DNA from: Odobenus rosmarus divergens
Taxonomy: Eukaryota > Chordata > Mammalia > Carnivora > Odobenidae
DNA length: 64,000 nt
Direction of reading: 5' to 3'
Assembly: GCF_000321225.1 (NCBI RefSeq)
Contig: NW_004451508.1
Coordinates: forward strand, 1 to 64,000
Shown one piece after another: positions 1-12,846 of the stretch. The notes beneath the pieces were generated by a model, which saw only the letters and a list, made by a program, of their open reading frames with translations, was not told where the DNA came from and ran no database searches. Position numbers and translations under genes: made by a program. How positions within the stretch are numbered: position 1 is the first letter of the stretch; every line of letters starts with the position of its first letter.

Positions 1-30
1 AAAAAAAAAAGAAGAAGAAAGACCTTGTTC

Positions 31-221
31 AGGCGCCTGGGTGGCTCAGTTGGTTGGGCGACTGCCTTTGGCTCAGGTCATGATCCTGGAGTCCTGGGAT
101 CGAGTCCCGCATCGGGCTCCCTGCTCGGCAGGGAGCCTGCTTCTCACTCTGACCCTCCCCCCTATGCTCTCTCTCTCTCATTCTCTCTCTCAAATAAATA
201 AAGAAAATCTTAAAAAAAAAA
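31..221 (+). mobile_element. CAN-SINE
   Basis: tRNA-Lys-like head with A box (TGGCTCAGTTGGT) and B box (GATCGAGTCCC), T/C-rich body, A tail. Flanked by near-identical GACCTTGTTC (21-30) and GACCCTGTTC (222-231). Confidence 0.92.
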
Positions 222-224
222 GAC

Positions 225-628
225 CCTGTTCACTAGTAACCCTAAAGCTATTACAATATCATTATAATACCATTTGCATTGCAATGGGCCTCCCCAGTGG
301 GTTGTGCTTAGGCATTCATGGGGAGCTGACTAGCACAGATTTGCCTAAGAGGTTTGAGGGGAGGAATCCAAGGGGGTCCAAGTGTGGAGAAACAATAACA
401 AGATGGGAGGACAGAGACCAAATAACCCCCCATAAAAGAATGCAATGGGAAACTCAGTATGCGGCCACCATCCTCAGATCAGCCCACTGCTCTGTCCCTT
501 TTGTCACTTTTTGCTAAATAAAAACTTTTGCAACTTTCACTCTCTATCAGGTCTCTTGACTGAAATTCTTTCCTTCAAGAAGATAAGAACCAAGGAATTC
601 CACAATCTACCACCAGGTAACAATACTA
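225..628 (+). mobile_element. LTR-like fragment (class I ERV type?)
   Basis: GCTAAATAAAAAC near 514-526 looks like an LTR polyadenylation signal, followed by a pyrimidine-rich, U5-like tail ending near CAGGTAACA. No family is assigned, and the 5' edge is uncertain. Confidence 0.35.
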
Positions 629-2084
629 CAAAGCTGTAGTAATTAAAACAGTATGGATACTGGCACAAAAACAGACGTAGATCAATAGAACAGAATAGAG
701 AGCCCAGAAATAAACCTGTAATTATATGGTATGATGAATTAATCTTCAACAAAGGAGACAAGAATATGCAATGGGAAAAGACAGTCTCTTCAACAAATAG
801 TGTTGGGAAAACTGTACAGCTACATGCAAAAAATGAAACTGGACCACTTTCTTACACTGTACACAAAAATAAACTCAAAATGGATAAGGACCTAAATGTG
901 AGACATGAAACCATAAAAATCTTAGAAGAGAGCACAGGCAGTAATTTCTTTGACATTGGCAGTAACAACATATTTCTAGATATGTCTCCTGTGGCAAGGG
1001 AAATAAAAGCAAACATAAACTATTAGGACTACAACAAAACAAAAACCTTCTGCACAATGAAGGAAAAAATCAACAAAACTAAAAGAAAACTTTTGAGTGG
1101 GAGAAAATACTTGCAAATGACATATCCCATATAGAGTAATATCCAAAATATATAAAAAACTTAAACAAGCTCAACACCAAAAAACCCAAATAATCCAATT
1201 TAAAAATAGAAGACACGAATAGGCATTGCTCCAAAAAGACATCCAGATGGTCAATAGACACATGAAAAGATGCTCAACATCTCTCATTATTGGGGAAATG
1301 CTACTCAAAACCATAAGATACCACCTCACACCTGTCAGAATGGCTAAAATCAAAACACAAGAAATAACAAGTGTTGGTGAAGATGTGGAGGAAAAAGGTA
1401 TCCTTATGCACTATTGGTGGGAATGGAAACTGGTGCAGCCACTGTGGAAACATTATGGAGGTTCCTCAAAAAATTAAAAATAGAGCTACCCTATGACCCA
1501 ATAATTCCACCACTGGGTATTTACCCAAAGAATACAAAAATACTAATTTGAAAAGATACATACACTCCTATGTTTATTGCAGCATTATTTACAATAGCCA
1601 AGATATGGAAGCAGCCCAAGTGTTCATTGACTGTTGAATGGATAAAAAGATGTGTGTCTCTCTCTCTCGTACACACACACACACACACACACGCACACAC
1701 ACAATGGAATATTATTCAGCCATGAAAAAGAATGAAATTTTGTCATTTGCCACAACATGGGTGGATCTAGAGAGTAAAATGCTAAGTGAATTAAGTCAGT
1801 CAGAAAAAGACAATACCATATGATTTCTTTCATATGTGGAATTTAAGAAACAGCAAACAAAGAAAAAAGAGACAAACCAGAAAACAGACTTGTAACTATT
1901 GAGAACAAGCTGATGACTACCAGAGAGGAGGTGAGTGGGGGGAAGGGTGAAATAGGAGAAGAGTTTAAGAGTACATCTTTCTTGATGAGCACTGAGTAAT
2001 GTACAGAATTGTTGAATCACCATATTATACACCTGAAAATATTATAACACTGTATGTTAATTATACTGGATTTAAAAAAAAAAA
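629..2084 (+). mobile_element. L1 3' end (ORF2 C-terminal part and 3' UTR), decayed
   Basis: Contains the L1 ORF2 C-terminal and early 3' UTR landmarks (ACTGGCACAAAAACAGAC, the GGGTATTTACCCAAAGA-type segment, GCAGCCCAAGTGTTCATTGA) with stops in all frames. It ends in an A-rich tail near 2071-2084 and contains a (CA)n tract. Confidence 0.88.
1673..1703. repeat. (CA)n microsatellite inside an L1 3' region
   Basis: About 15 CA units with one CG interruption, within the L1 segment. Confidence 0.9.
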
Positions 2085-2480
2085 AGACAGATTGGCAAAG
2101 TGGATTAACAAACCAACCTGATCCAACAGTATGCTGTTTTACAAGAAACTCACTTCAAATACAAGGACATAGGTGTATTGGAAGTAAAAGGATAAAAACA
2201 TTCATTTAAACAGGAGGGGTTCTATCAATATCAGATAAAGTGACTTCAGAGTAAAGATTATTACTAGAAACAGAGAGGGGCATTACATAATGATAAGAGG
2301 ATCAATTCAGGAAGACATAATAGACCCAAATGTGTACACACCAACAACACAGCCTCAAAATACATGAAGTGAACCCTACAGAGCTGAAAGGAGAAACATA
2401 AATTCATAATTATTGTTGGGGCCTTCAACACCCATCCTCAGCAATTGATTGAACTAGTAGAAATAAATTTTAAAAAATTG
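2085..2480 (+). mobile_element. L1 ORF2 endonuclease-region fragment
   Basis: The text around ACAAGAAACTCACTTCAAAT and ATAATGATAAGAGGATCAAT is diagnostic of the L1 endonuclease part. It lies after the 3' end of the preceding L1, so it comes from a different copy or a rearrangement. Frames are broken. Confidence 0.75.
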
Positions 2481-4138
2481 TATTCATTTTTTTCCCCACG
2501 CAAAATAGATTGGATAATATGAAAACAAATAGGCAGTGTATTTGTTAGAAATATCGTTAGCACACTCCTTCCTTTAGTAAACCTCTATTGAGCAGGTGTG
2601 AGGTGCTTAAGTTTACAGAACACATGCTTGGGTGTGGTCCAGAGCTTAAACCGTCATACCCTGTGTCTGCGGTGCAGCTGCCTTGCCTTCCTCTAGGTGC
2701 TGAGGCCACTTTTTGCTCTCAGAGACCATGCAGAAAAGACTTGTGTGTGGGAAGCACTGCTTGACAGCCTCAGTGATGCATGGAACCCACTAGCAAAACA
2801 AACTGCTATGACCCCCAGGCCCCCTGAAATCCCTGGGGGCCATAGATGCTTCATTTCTTGTCCAGGATTGTTGCTGTCCAAAAAATCATGTGGTACTATA
2901 AATCCCAGAAGCTTGTGAATCTCAAGAGCCCTTTTTAAGACTGGTCCAGAAAGTCACTCAAAGTTTGCAGCCTAACTTGTGCTTCCTGAGTGCAGCCATG
3001 GGGCTTTGCAGGGGCCCACAAGGCATACCTGGTCAGCCAATTTGAAGACACCAACCTTCTTAGTTAAAGCAGGAATTCTATGTAATCCACTTTACAGTCT
3101 TCTTTCTGAGTTACACCTCCACAGCAATAAGCACTTCCCTTCACCCAAAACATACCATTCCTAGCTAGATACTCATCCTTCTCTGGATGATTACCATAAC
3201 CCTTCTTATAATGTGGCTGCCAGCTCTGAACACGATATTCTAGACATGACATCATGAAGTAGACATTACCATCACTATCTTCGTCTTTATCCTACTCTTA
3301 AATTCCATTATTGCAAACTTTTGGGGTACCCAAATCATGTTCTTAGTCATATCAAAATTATTGGTACCAGTAAATTAATATATTCTAATGGTACTATTAA
3401 ATCACTTCTCCTTCATCCTATAATTGTTATATATACACATATTCTTAAAATTTAACACACATACAATATTTAATCTCAACATAGAGCTTTATGTTTATGC
3501 ACAATAAATTTCATTCTATTAGATTCAATCTGTCTAGGGTTTGGAAATCCTTTTCTCTTTTTTTCTTTTCAACATTGATTCTTTTATTCCGAGTATACAC
3601 TTTCTATCATTGGCATATACCTACCTAGTGATGATGCCCTGGTTTTCCTGTGGAAGTATTGCTCTTCCAATAGCAATCCATTTGGTTTAGTTGGGTGGAC
3701 CACCCTCCATACCTTGATGAAGGCATGTGACCCAGACAGGGCCCAGTGACACCAGCCCTGCCCACAGTGTGGAAAAACACTTTCCTCAGAAGAGGATTAG
3801 AGGGAGATCCTGACTGGCAGTGTGTCCAATGTGGAGGTAGCAGATCCTAGACATGGGAAACAATGGGGTGCTTGTGACATTTTTTGAGCCCTGGATCTGG
3901 GCATGTCTGTAGCCAAGAAGTCCTCTTCTTGTGTAGCTGTTTAAAAATTGGTTTCTGTCACTTCAGCCGAGTCTTGTTTAATAGACCATCCTTGAAAATT
4001 GTGTCACTGCAGCTTTGACAATCATTTTCTCATAAGAGGTGTTGGTGGTGAGATTTGTTTCAGAGCTGCGTTTCCATAGGAAACATAGTTTTTATTTGTA
4101 TTTCATGTGCACTTGGGTGGTTTAGTGGGGTAGGATGG
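2481..4138. other. No gene recognised; probable old repeats
   Basis: No coding frame with recognisable similarity. Short open frames (for example minus strand 3255-3064) match nothing I know. A G+C-rich inverted pair sits at about 2811-2843 (CCCCCAGG...CCTGGGGG). Parts of 3700-3960 resemble ancient mammalian interspersed repeats, without a secure name. Confidence 0.5.
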
Positions 4139-4172
4139 ATGTGTGTGTGTGTGTGTGTGTTTGTGTGTGTGT
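4139..4172. repeat. (GT)n microsatellite
   Basis: About 17 TG units with one TT interruption. Confidence 0.9.
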
Positions 4173-4233
4173 GAAAATTTCCCTTAAGCGTCTAATCAGT
4201 GCTGCCACTGTGTTTATTTAAATGCCTGTTAAA

Positions 4234-4551
4234 AAATAATGCAATATATGTTAAGAAAAAAAAGAAGAAGAAGAGAGCAGGAGGGGAAGAATGAAGGGGA
4301 GTAAGTCGGAGGGGGAGACGAACCATTAGAGACGATGGACTCTGAAAAACAAACTGAGGGTTCTAGAGGGGAGGGGGTTCGGGGGATGGGTTAGCCTGGT
4401 GATGGGTATTAAAGAGGGCACATTCTGTGTGGAGCACTGGGTGTTATGCACAAACAATGAATCATGGAACACTGCATCAAAAACTAATGATGTAATGTAT
4501 GGTGGTTAACAATAAAAAAATTATTAAAAAATAAATAAATAAATAAATAAA
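4234..4551 (+). mobile_element. 5'-truncated young L1 tail with target-site duplication
   Basis: Carnivore L1 3' UTR with its G-rich purine tract, a GAGCACTGGGTGTTATG segment and an (AAAT)n tail. The 15-bp TAAATGCCTGTTAAA flanks it perfectly at 4219-4233 and 4552-4566. Confidence 0.9.
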
Positions 4552-4671
4552 TAAATGCCTGTTAAAGATCACTGAGGGGGATCTAGTCAAGGACAAAGCC
4601 TGCTTATTTGCCACTAAAAACCAAGTTCAAATTGACAGTAACTAACAGTATTTGGGTACCATGTTTTAGCT

Positions 4672-5495
4672 TTTTTTAAAATCCAGGTTATATTGCTGGT
4701 GTGAATGTAAAATGTTACAGCTGCTGTGGAAAACAGTTTGGCAGTTCCTTAAAAAGTTAAATACAAAACTACCATAGGATCCAGCAATTCCACTAAGATA
4801 CTTGTACAACAATGTTCAGGGGCATCTGGATGGCTCACTTGGTGAAGCGTATGCCTTCAGCTCAGGTCATGATCTCAGGGTCCTGGGATAGAGCCTTGCA
4901 TCGGTCTCCCTGCTCAGCAAGGAATCTGCTTTTCTCTCTCCCTCTGGCCCTCCCCCCGCTTGTGTGCTCTCTCTCTCTCAAATAAATAAAATCTTTAAAC
5001 AACAATAACAACAATATTCATAGCAGCATTCTTTATAGTAGCCAACAGGTGGAACAACCCAGATGTCCATCAACAGGTGAATGGATAAACAAAAGGCAAT
5101 ATATGCATACAACAGAATATTATTCAGTGTTTAAGAGTAATAAAATTGTGATACATATGAAATATGGGTGAAACTTGAAAACATTATGTTAAGTGAAATA
5201 AACCAGACACAAAAGGATAAAAATTGTGTGATTTCACCTATATGAGGTACTTAGAATGGGCAAATTTATGGAGACAGAAAGTAGAGTAGAGATTATCAGG
5301 GGCTGGGAGGAGGGGAGGATGGGGAGTTATTTTAAGGGATACAGAGCTTCTGTTTGGGATGATAAAAAAAGTTCTGGAAGTGGATAATTGTGGTTTGTAC
5401 AACACTATGTATATACTCAATGCCAATGAATTATACATGGTTAAATGGTGAATTTTATATCATGTATATTTTCCCACAAAAATGAAAAAATACAA
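4672..5495 (+). mobile_element. Ancient L1 3' end, split by a SINE
   Basis: L1 ORF2 end and 3' UTR landmarks (CCACTAAGATACTTG, AGCCAACAGGTGGAACAACCC, GATGTCCATCAACAGGTGAA), decayed. It resumes after the SINE at 5009. Confidence 0.85.
4819..5008 (+). mobile_element. CAN-SINE inside old L1
   Basis: Diverged head (GGCATCTGGATGGCTCAC). CAACAATGTTCA (4807-4818) and CAACAATATTCA (5009-5020) are the target duplication. Confidence 0.9.
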
Positions 5496-6514
5496 CTAGC
5501 AGACATTGGTACTTCCTCTGATTTAGCATGCATATCATTAATGAGGATTTAATATTTGTTTACATTTTTCTTTTTATGTAAAATTTACATATAATGAACT
5601 GCACAAATCTTAAGTGTACAGATTTTTGAGTTTTAACATTATCATCATCCCAGAAAGTTCCCTCAAGGACTTTCCCCAGCGAAATGCTCTGATATAATTT
5701 TTAAGAGCAGAATTGAGAAGCCACAGCCAAGGATTTGCTTTTTTGCTTCTACCTATATTGGCTTTCCCTCTGAGTGTTGTGTAATTAGCAATCTAGTGCT
5801 GCCCCTGGATGCAGAGGAAGAGGAAAGGGTATGGAAAGCTGAAAAATGGACACTTCTGCCTCAATGTTGAGATATGGGGTGTGCATATTGGGGCAGGTGG
5901 AAGGAAAGAGAACACAAGTTCTGGAATTCAGACAAGAATCAGTTTTCTATTCTCACTAAAGCAGTCTAATCAGAACTGTCTCTTGGTATATTCCCTTGTT
6001 GTCCATCTCTCCTTTGGCTCTTAGCAAAATCCCTCTCTGCCCCTCTTGGCTGAGACTTTGAGCCAACAGCCCACGGATCTAGGGATCTCAGAGAAGTTCT
6101 GTGTTGCTGAGATTTGCATGTATAATGCTGGAAGCTGACTGGCCAGTGGCAGTTCCTCATGTGTGTGTTGTGTGAATAGACTGGCCCAACAGTGTCAGTG
6201 TAAATCTCAGGAAGATAAATCCTCCAAATAGGAGAATTGCCTTTATTCAAGTTATCTAAAGACAGTCTGTTTCTCCTCCTTCCTCTTTCTCCTTTTCCTT
6301 TACCAATTCTTTAGTTTTTTAAATTGAACCATATACTTCTGAATCTATTACCTCATGAGAAGAATGCATGTTAGCTATTTTTAAAAATTAGAATAATACA
6401 GCACAAAGAGAAAATGCCTCTTTTTAACACCTCCAAGAAGCATATCTGCTTTATAACCCTTGAGAACTTTTAAAAATGCATATACTAAAATGTGTATGTC
6501 TCTCTGTATTTTAA
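5496..6514. other. No gene recognised
   Basis: 5550-5670 resembles a minus-strand L1 3' UTR fragment. The rest, including short open frames at 5809-6024 (+) and 6250-5966 (-), has no recognisable similarity. Confidence 0.5.
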
Positions 6515-6530
6515 AAAATTATACCAAATT

Positions 6531-6714
6531 GGGCGCCTGGGTGGCTCAGTTGGTTAAGCGACTGCCTTCGGCTCAGGTCATGATCCTGGAGTCCTGGGAT
6601 CAAGTCCCGCATCGGGCTCTCTGCTCAGCGGGGAGTCTGCTTCTCCCTCTGACCCTCTTCCCTCTCGTGCTATCTCTCATTCTCTCTCTCTCAAATAAAT
6701 AAATAATCTTTAAA
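6531..6714 (+). mobile_element. CAN-SINE
   Basis: Full-length copy, with AAAATTATACCAAATT before it (6515-6530) and repeated after its A tail (about 6715-6731). Confidence 0.93.
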
Positions 6715-6731
6715 AAAAATTATACCAAATT

Positions 6732-8111
<1,380 letters not shown>

Positions 8112-8395
8112 AACTCATTTATCTGGAATATTTTGTATGAGTTCTTTTTTTTTTTTTTAAGGATTTTATTTATTTATTTGACAGAGACAGAGACAGCGAG
8201 AGCAGGAACACAAGCAGCGGGAGTGGGAGAGGGAGAAGCAGGCTTCCCACCAAGGGGGGAGCCCGATGTGGGACTCGATCCCAGGACCCTGGAATCATGA
8301 CCTGAGCCGAAGGCAGACGCTTAACGACTGAGCCACCCAGGCGCCCTTTTGTATGAGTTCTTAAATAAAACTTGGGAACCAAAAAAAAAAAAAAA
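8112..8395 (+). pseudogene. RPL22: RPL22 pseudogene 3' UTR and poly(A), split by a SINE
   Basis: The 3' UTR resumes after the SINE at 8347 with a repeated TTTTGTATGAGTTCTT, then AATAAA (8364-8369) and the A tail. This shows the retrocopy was present before the SINE arrived. Confidence 0.85.
8147..8346 (-). mobile_element. CAN-SINE in the RPL22 pseudogene 3' UTR
   Basis: Minus orientation (T tract first, CTGAGCCACCCAGGCGCC last). Perfect 16-bp target duplication TTTTGTATGAGTTCTT at 8131-8146 and 8347-8362. Confidence 0.96.
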
Positions 8396-8414
8396 GAATC
8401 AAGGAGAAAATTCC

Positions 8415-8740
8415 CGTGATGGTTAAATGTTATGTGTCAACTAGGTTAAGCTATGGTGCTCAGTGGTTTGGCCAAACACTAATTTAGATGTTGCTGTGAA
8501 GGTATTTTGTACATGTACCAAGTATATATAATCAGTTGACTTTGAGTAAAGCCGTGTATACATCATAATGTGAGTGCGTCTCATCTGATCAGTTGAAGGC
8601 CTTAAAAAGCAAAAACTGAGGTATCCTGGAGAAGGAATTCTGCCTGAATTTCCAGCCTGCCAGTTTGCCCTACACATTTTGAACTTGCCAGCCCCACAAC
8701 TGCATAAACCAATTCCTCAAAATGCAGATTTTGTTACTGA
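8415..8740 (+). mobile_element. MLT2-like LTR (ERV-L family)
   Basis: Starts with GTGATGGTTAAATGTTATGT and contains CAGTTGAAGGCCTTAA and CATAAACCAATTCCT, landmarks of the MLT2 class of ERV-L LTRs. It directly precedes gag-like sequence, as a 5' LTR should. Confidence 0.75.
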
Positions 8741-9825
8741 CAGTGGTTCTAGAGGAAAAAAGATTTTAAGAATGGGTTTTTTGAATTGATTTCTGGAATT
8801 TGATTCTCTAATCTGATTAGATTTAAGGGCACTAATGACTCACTTCCAGTGATAAAGACAGTCCTTGGCATGATGTGGCAATAGATATATGTAAAAGATC
8901 ACCATTGGATACTTCTAATCAAAGCAAATGCGAGGTTCTGGGTGACCATGTATTTGATACATTAGAACATTTTGGTCAAACAAATGAATATGAAACTGGC
9001 TGTTTGCTTATAACTGCACTAGACAAAATGGGGAAAGAAAAGGAGGAGCTCAGGGCTTCAAATTCTTGGGTCAAGTGCTGCATAAATGACCTGAAATTTT
9101 CTGCATCTGCTCTGAAAGAAATTCTTAACCACTTACAGCCATAGAGCTAAGATTTAGCTATAGAGGTAAGATAAAACCAAACCCAAAGTCTCATCCCTGC
9201 AAGTGGCTGAATTAAAATGCAAATCAAATTCCCAATCTCGAAGGATACAAGCTATTAAAATGAGGGCACTGATTGGGAAGGAAAGTCCTGAAATTTGGAA
9301 TAGGGGTATATGGGCACATCCTAATGAATCTGGGGATTTTGAACCCCTAAATTCTGCTTGGTCTTCTTTGCCGGGAGAACAGGTTAATCTGAGGTTAACC
9401 CTGCTTTGCTGAGAAATGCAGGCAACACCATTCCCTGTAATGGCCTCCCCAGATATAGTTTCCTTGTTAGGCATTGCTGATTCTCCTCAGGATCTGGCCC
9501 CACTACCTTTGCCTCTAAACCTATAACTAGACAAGTCTATTTATGAAAAGTGAGGTACAAATTGTGACCCATGAGGTGGTACACTATATTCCAAAAGAAC
9601 TGCCTGATTTTTCCAATTTATTCTGACATAAATATGGAGAATATGAGTAGGAATGGATATTAAGGGTGTCGGGTAATAGCAGAAGAAACACAAAATTAGA
9701 TCAGACTAAATGTATTGATATGTAACCAAAGCAGAGATTCTGAATTCAAAATTGTAGCTAGGGGGTTAGAAAAGTCTCTAGTCTTTTGGTTGGTAGGTTG
9801 AAATATGGACCAAAAGGTGGTCTAC
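8741..9825 (+). mobile_element. ERV-L gag remnant
   Basis: Open fragments at 8875-9144 and 9203-9412 look like degraded ERV-L gag (an ALIGKE...WDxDE-type region is recognisable in the second). Frames are broken by stops and frameshifts. It follows the MLT2-like LTR in the same orientation and is cut off by the opposite-strand element at about 9826. Confidence 0.6.
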
Positions 9826-10321
9826 TGTTAGAAGGTGGAGGAAAGACAGTAAAATATCCTCCAAACTGAGAAAGCACTTTGGGACCAAAAAATGAAGTAA
9901 ACCACTCCATAGCATTTACACAGTTTTATTCAGGGTAAATTACTGATGGGAAGATCAGGCAGATGACCATCTAGGCATTGTGCAGCTCTTCTCTGCAAAG
10001 TCTGGACCTTAAGCCCCAGATTTTATAGAGTGAGGGGATGTGCAGAGGTCACTTGTAGTGAGGTCAAAGAGTATAACATTTAACAGATCTCATGATGAAC
10101 ATCTGTGTGTAGATGGTGGGGGGAGGGGAAGAAACTATGTTATCTCTACTAATAATCTAAACAACTTTAGGGAGGATCAGCACAAACCTTCCTCCGTTCT
10201 GGTCAGGGCATACATTAACCTCCCAGGGCCCTGGAACCTCCAAGCCCGGATGGAAATCATTGTGTGGACATGAGCAAGATGGAAGGCCGAAAATGGAGTC
10301 AGTGTTGTCAGAACTCCTACA
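9826..10321 (-). mobile_element. LTR of a minus-strand endogenous retrovirus (3' LTR)
   Basis: On the minus strand: a G-rich polypurine tract (GGGGGTGGAG) directly before TGTAGGAG at 10321, a TATA box CTATAAAA at about 10022-10029, polyadenylation signal AATAAA at about 9931-9936, and a U5-like end CTTCTAACA at 9826. This is a textbook U3-R-U5 order. The distal edge is inferred from the CA terminus. Confidence 0.68.
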
Positions 10322-10640
10322 CTCCACCCCCAACATCTTTATGGCCCGTACAATCTTTACATGCCATTCTTCTGTGATGACCCTAGAGCCAGATATCAAG
10401 AGGTGACTTGCATCCCTATGCCACAGTGGCAACATTCATGTACCTATGAGACCAAAGGAAAAATAGAGCTATGGTTTCCCAGTGACTGAGTAAAAAGGTC
10501 GTTTCCCCAGACCCAACAGTCAGAATGATTGTGAATTTTAATGTAAGTCGTGGCCCATGACAGGAAGACACTTCCTGCTGCAGAAAAGAACACCGGCAAT
10601 TGCGAGGTTAGGGGCAATAAGACAAATGTTACACAGACAA

Positions 10641-11000
10641 TAGATATGGCAAATCTTCATTTAGTAACCAAGTAGCAGTTTGGTCCCCTGGAGCCAGTGC
10701 CCTTGGCTTACTTATTTTCCCTGGGGCATGATACCATATATTTTGCCCCTTAATACTATCAGAGGTGTGTCTATATTGCACAGAGGTTCCTCAGTTGGCA
10801 CACATAGTAACAGCTCTACCTAGATATGGCAAATCTTCATTTAGTAACCAAGTAGCAGTTTGGTCCCCTGGAGCCAGTGCCCTTGGCTTACTTATTTTCC
10901 CTGGGGCATGATACCATATATTTTGCCCCTTAATACTATCAGAGGTGTGTCTATATTGCACAGAGGTTCCTCAGTTGGCACACATAGTAACAGCTCTACC
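10641..11000. repeat. Perfect 2 x 180-bp tandem duplication
   Basis: Bases 10641-10820 and 10821-11000 are identical throughout, both starting TAGATATGGC and ending CAGCTCTACC. The unit belongs to the minus-strand ERV internal region. Confidence 0.97.
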
Positions 11001-12650
11001 TCGGTACCCAGCATCAGGGGGCAGAAGCAGATATTTGCCTGTGTGTTGGGCCCTGACCAATATAGAATGAGGGGTTAATAACAATACCGGATTTGAGCCC
11101 TTGGCCCCAAGGGATTAGGACACCAAGCCATGGGGAGTGGGGGAGGGGGGGCCAAAGGGTGGACTTCAAACCAATTTCCAATGAACTAAGGCCTCACCCG
11201 GTGGGAGGTCTTGTAGCAAACACAAAATGAGTCCCTCCTCCAGCCTGGTAGGCCTCAGACCTCCTGATAATACCTGCTCCCCTAACACCCAAGCTGGGGG
11301 GGTGTTATTGGTTAGGTCTTCATATGCTGATGTCTGTCCTGCTGTGGGAATGGTGTCTGTCCTGCTGTGGCCTCTGTTAGTCTTCCAGATGTCCAGTGAG
11401 GGAGGCTTCTGGTGACAAAGTCTTTCATGTGTTTTTTACTCATCCATTCACCCTCTCAATTAGGCCTTGAGCAGTGGGATTGGATGGCATGTGGAAAGTC
11501 TATAATATATCCTGGGCCTCTGCCCATTCTTGGACCTCATGCCTGGTAAAATGTGTTCCTTGCTCACTATCTGAGTCCACATTCCCTACATATTCTGTAG
11601 TTTTGTTAATGCCTTATACTTGCTTGTACAAGTCCTAAGAAATTGACAAATACTTGTGCCCTTCCGATGCCAGCAGAGGACCTGTGTAATCCATTTGCCA
11701 GCAAGAAGTAGGGCATGTAGTCTGTCTAATATGCCTCAAGCTATGGCGCAAAAGTCATCACCTCAGGTGGTACTGGGGGCACTCCTTGTCAGCAGCTAGT
11801 AGATCGGAATATTTTAAAGGCAAATGTAATCTTTTTACTCTTTCCCAAGTAGTTTTGGGACCTCAGTGTCCCAATTTATCGTGCACCCATTCTGCTACAT
11901 CAGACAGGGTCAGCATTTCCTCCAGCAAAAGGGCTTGTGCCTGGGCTAGAATGTCTGCTTCATGATTGCCTGGCAGTATGGATGGGGAGTATGCACACAC
12001 ATGCCATACTTGGACAGCTGCATTGAGTTTAATACATATTTCCCAATTATCTGTCCATAGTTCTGCTCCCCACAAGAATCTATTTAATACAGCCCAGACT
12101 TTTCTGTGCCATTGTGGCATCCATTCCACTCTGCCCAGTTGTCAGTGGCCACATCAGTGAGCATGGGTTCATGCGTTAGCACAATCCATACCACTCTCAG
12201 TCTGTGCACTGGACCACTTTGTGTTCCTTCTTCAAACCAAAGTACATCAGAATCCAGAACAGCAGAGGAAAGCCAAGTAGGGGCTTTCCTTTGCAACTGT
12301 CATAAGTGCACCATGTGTTGTTCACTGGAGGTGAGCCTACCCCTTCCTGTCCTTGGGGGAGGGGAGACACAATGTCAATGACTTTGAAAGCTGGCTGGGT
12401 CAACCTAAGTGACCAGTCCTAGTAACGAGTGCAGTTCATGAGACAGCAGGCTGGTATTGTAAGTGCTCCTCTGCTATAGGGAAGTGTGGCATTTCTGAAA
12501 GGTGCTTACCTGGGCACAGGCACTCTTAGGTTTGCTGAACATGTAGTTAACCTGTACTCCTACTGACAGGGAAATCCATACTGTCACAGGCATGTGGCTG
12601 TCAGTCCTTCTGTCTGTTGCAGTGCAAGATAAATAGCTAATAGTTGTTTC

Positions 12651-12846
12651 TTTTTTTTTTTAGATTTTATTTATTTATTTGACAGAGAGAGACAGCAAGA
12701 CAGGGTACACAAGCAGGGGGAGGGGGAGAGGGAGAAGCAGACTCCCTGCTGAACAGGGAACCCGATGCGGGGCTTGATCCCAGGACGCTGGGATCATGAC
12801 CTGAGCCGAAGGCAGATGCTTAACTACTGAGCCACCCAGGCGCCCC
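12651..12846 (-). mobile_element. CAN-SINE within the ERV
   Basis: 15-bp target duplication GCTAATAGTTGTTTC at 12636-12650 and 12847-12861, perfect. Confidence 0.95.

Noticed and set aside
31..100. tRNA genes at the SINE heads
   Set aside because: The A and B boxes belong to tRNA-Lys-derived SINEs; no cloverleaf end or CCA-compatible terminus, and each head continues into a SINE body.
2811..2843. G+C-rich hairpin (CCCCCAGG / CCTGGGGG) as a structured RNA
   Set aside because: Short stem with alternative pairings, no flanking gene or promoter; likely chance.
3064..3255. Minus-strand 63-codon frame (Cys/Tyr-rich) as a small gene
   Set aside because: No recognisable similarity, no signal peptide, no supporting context.
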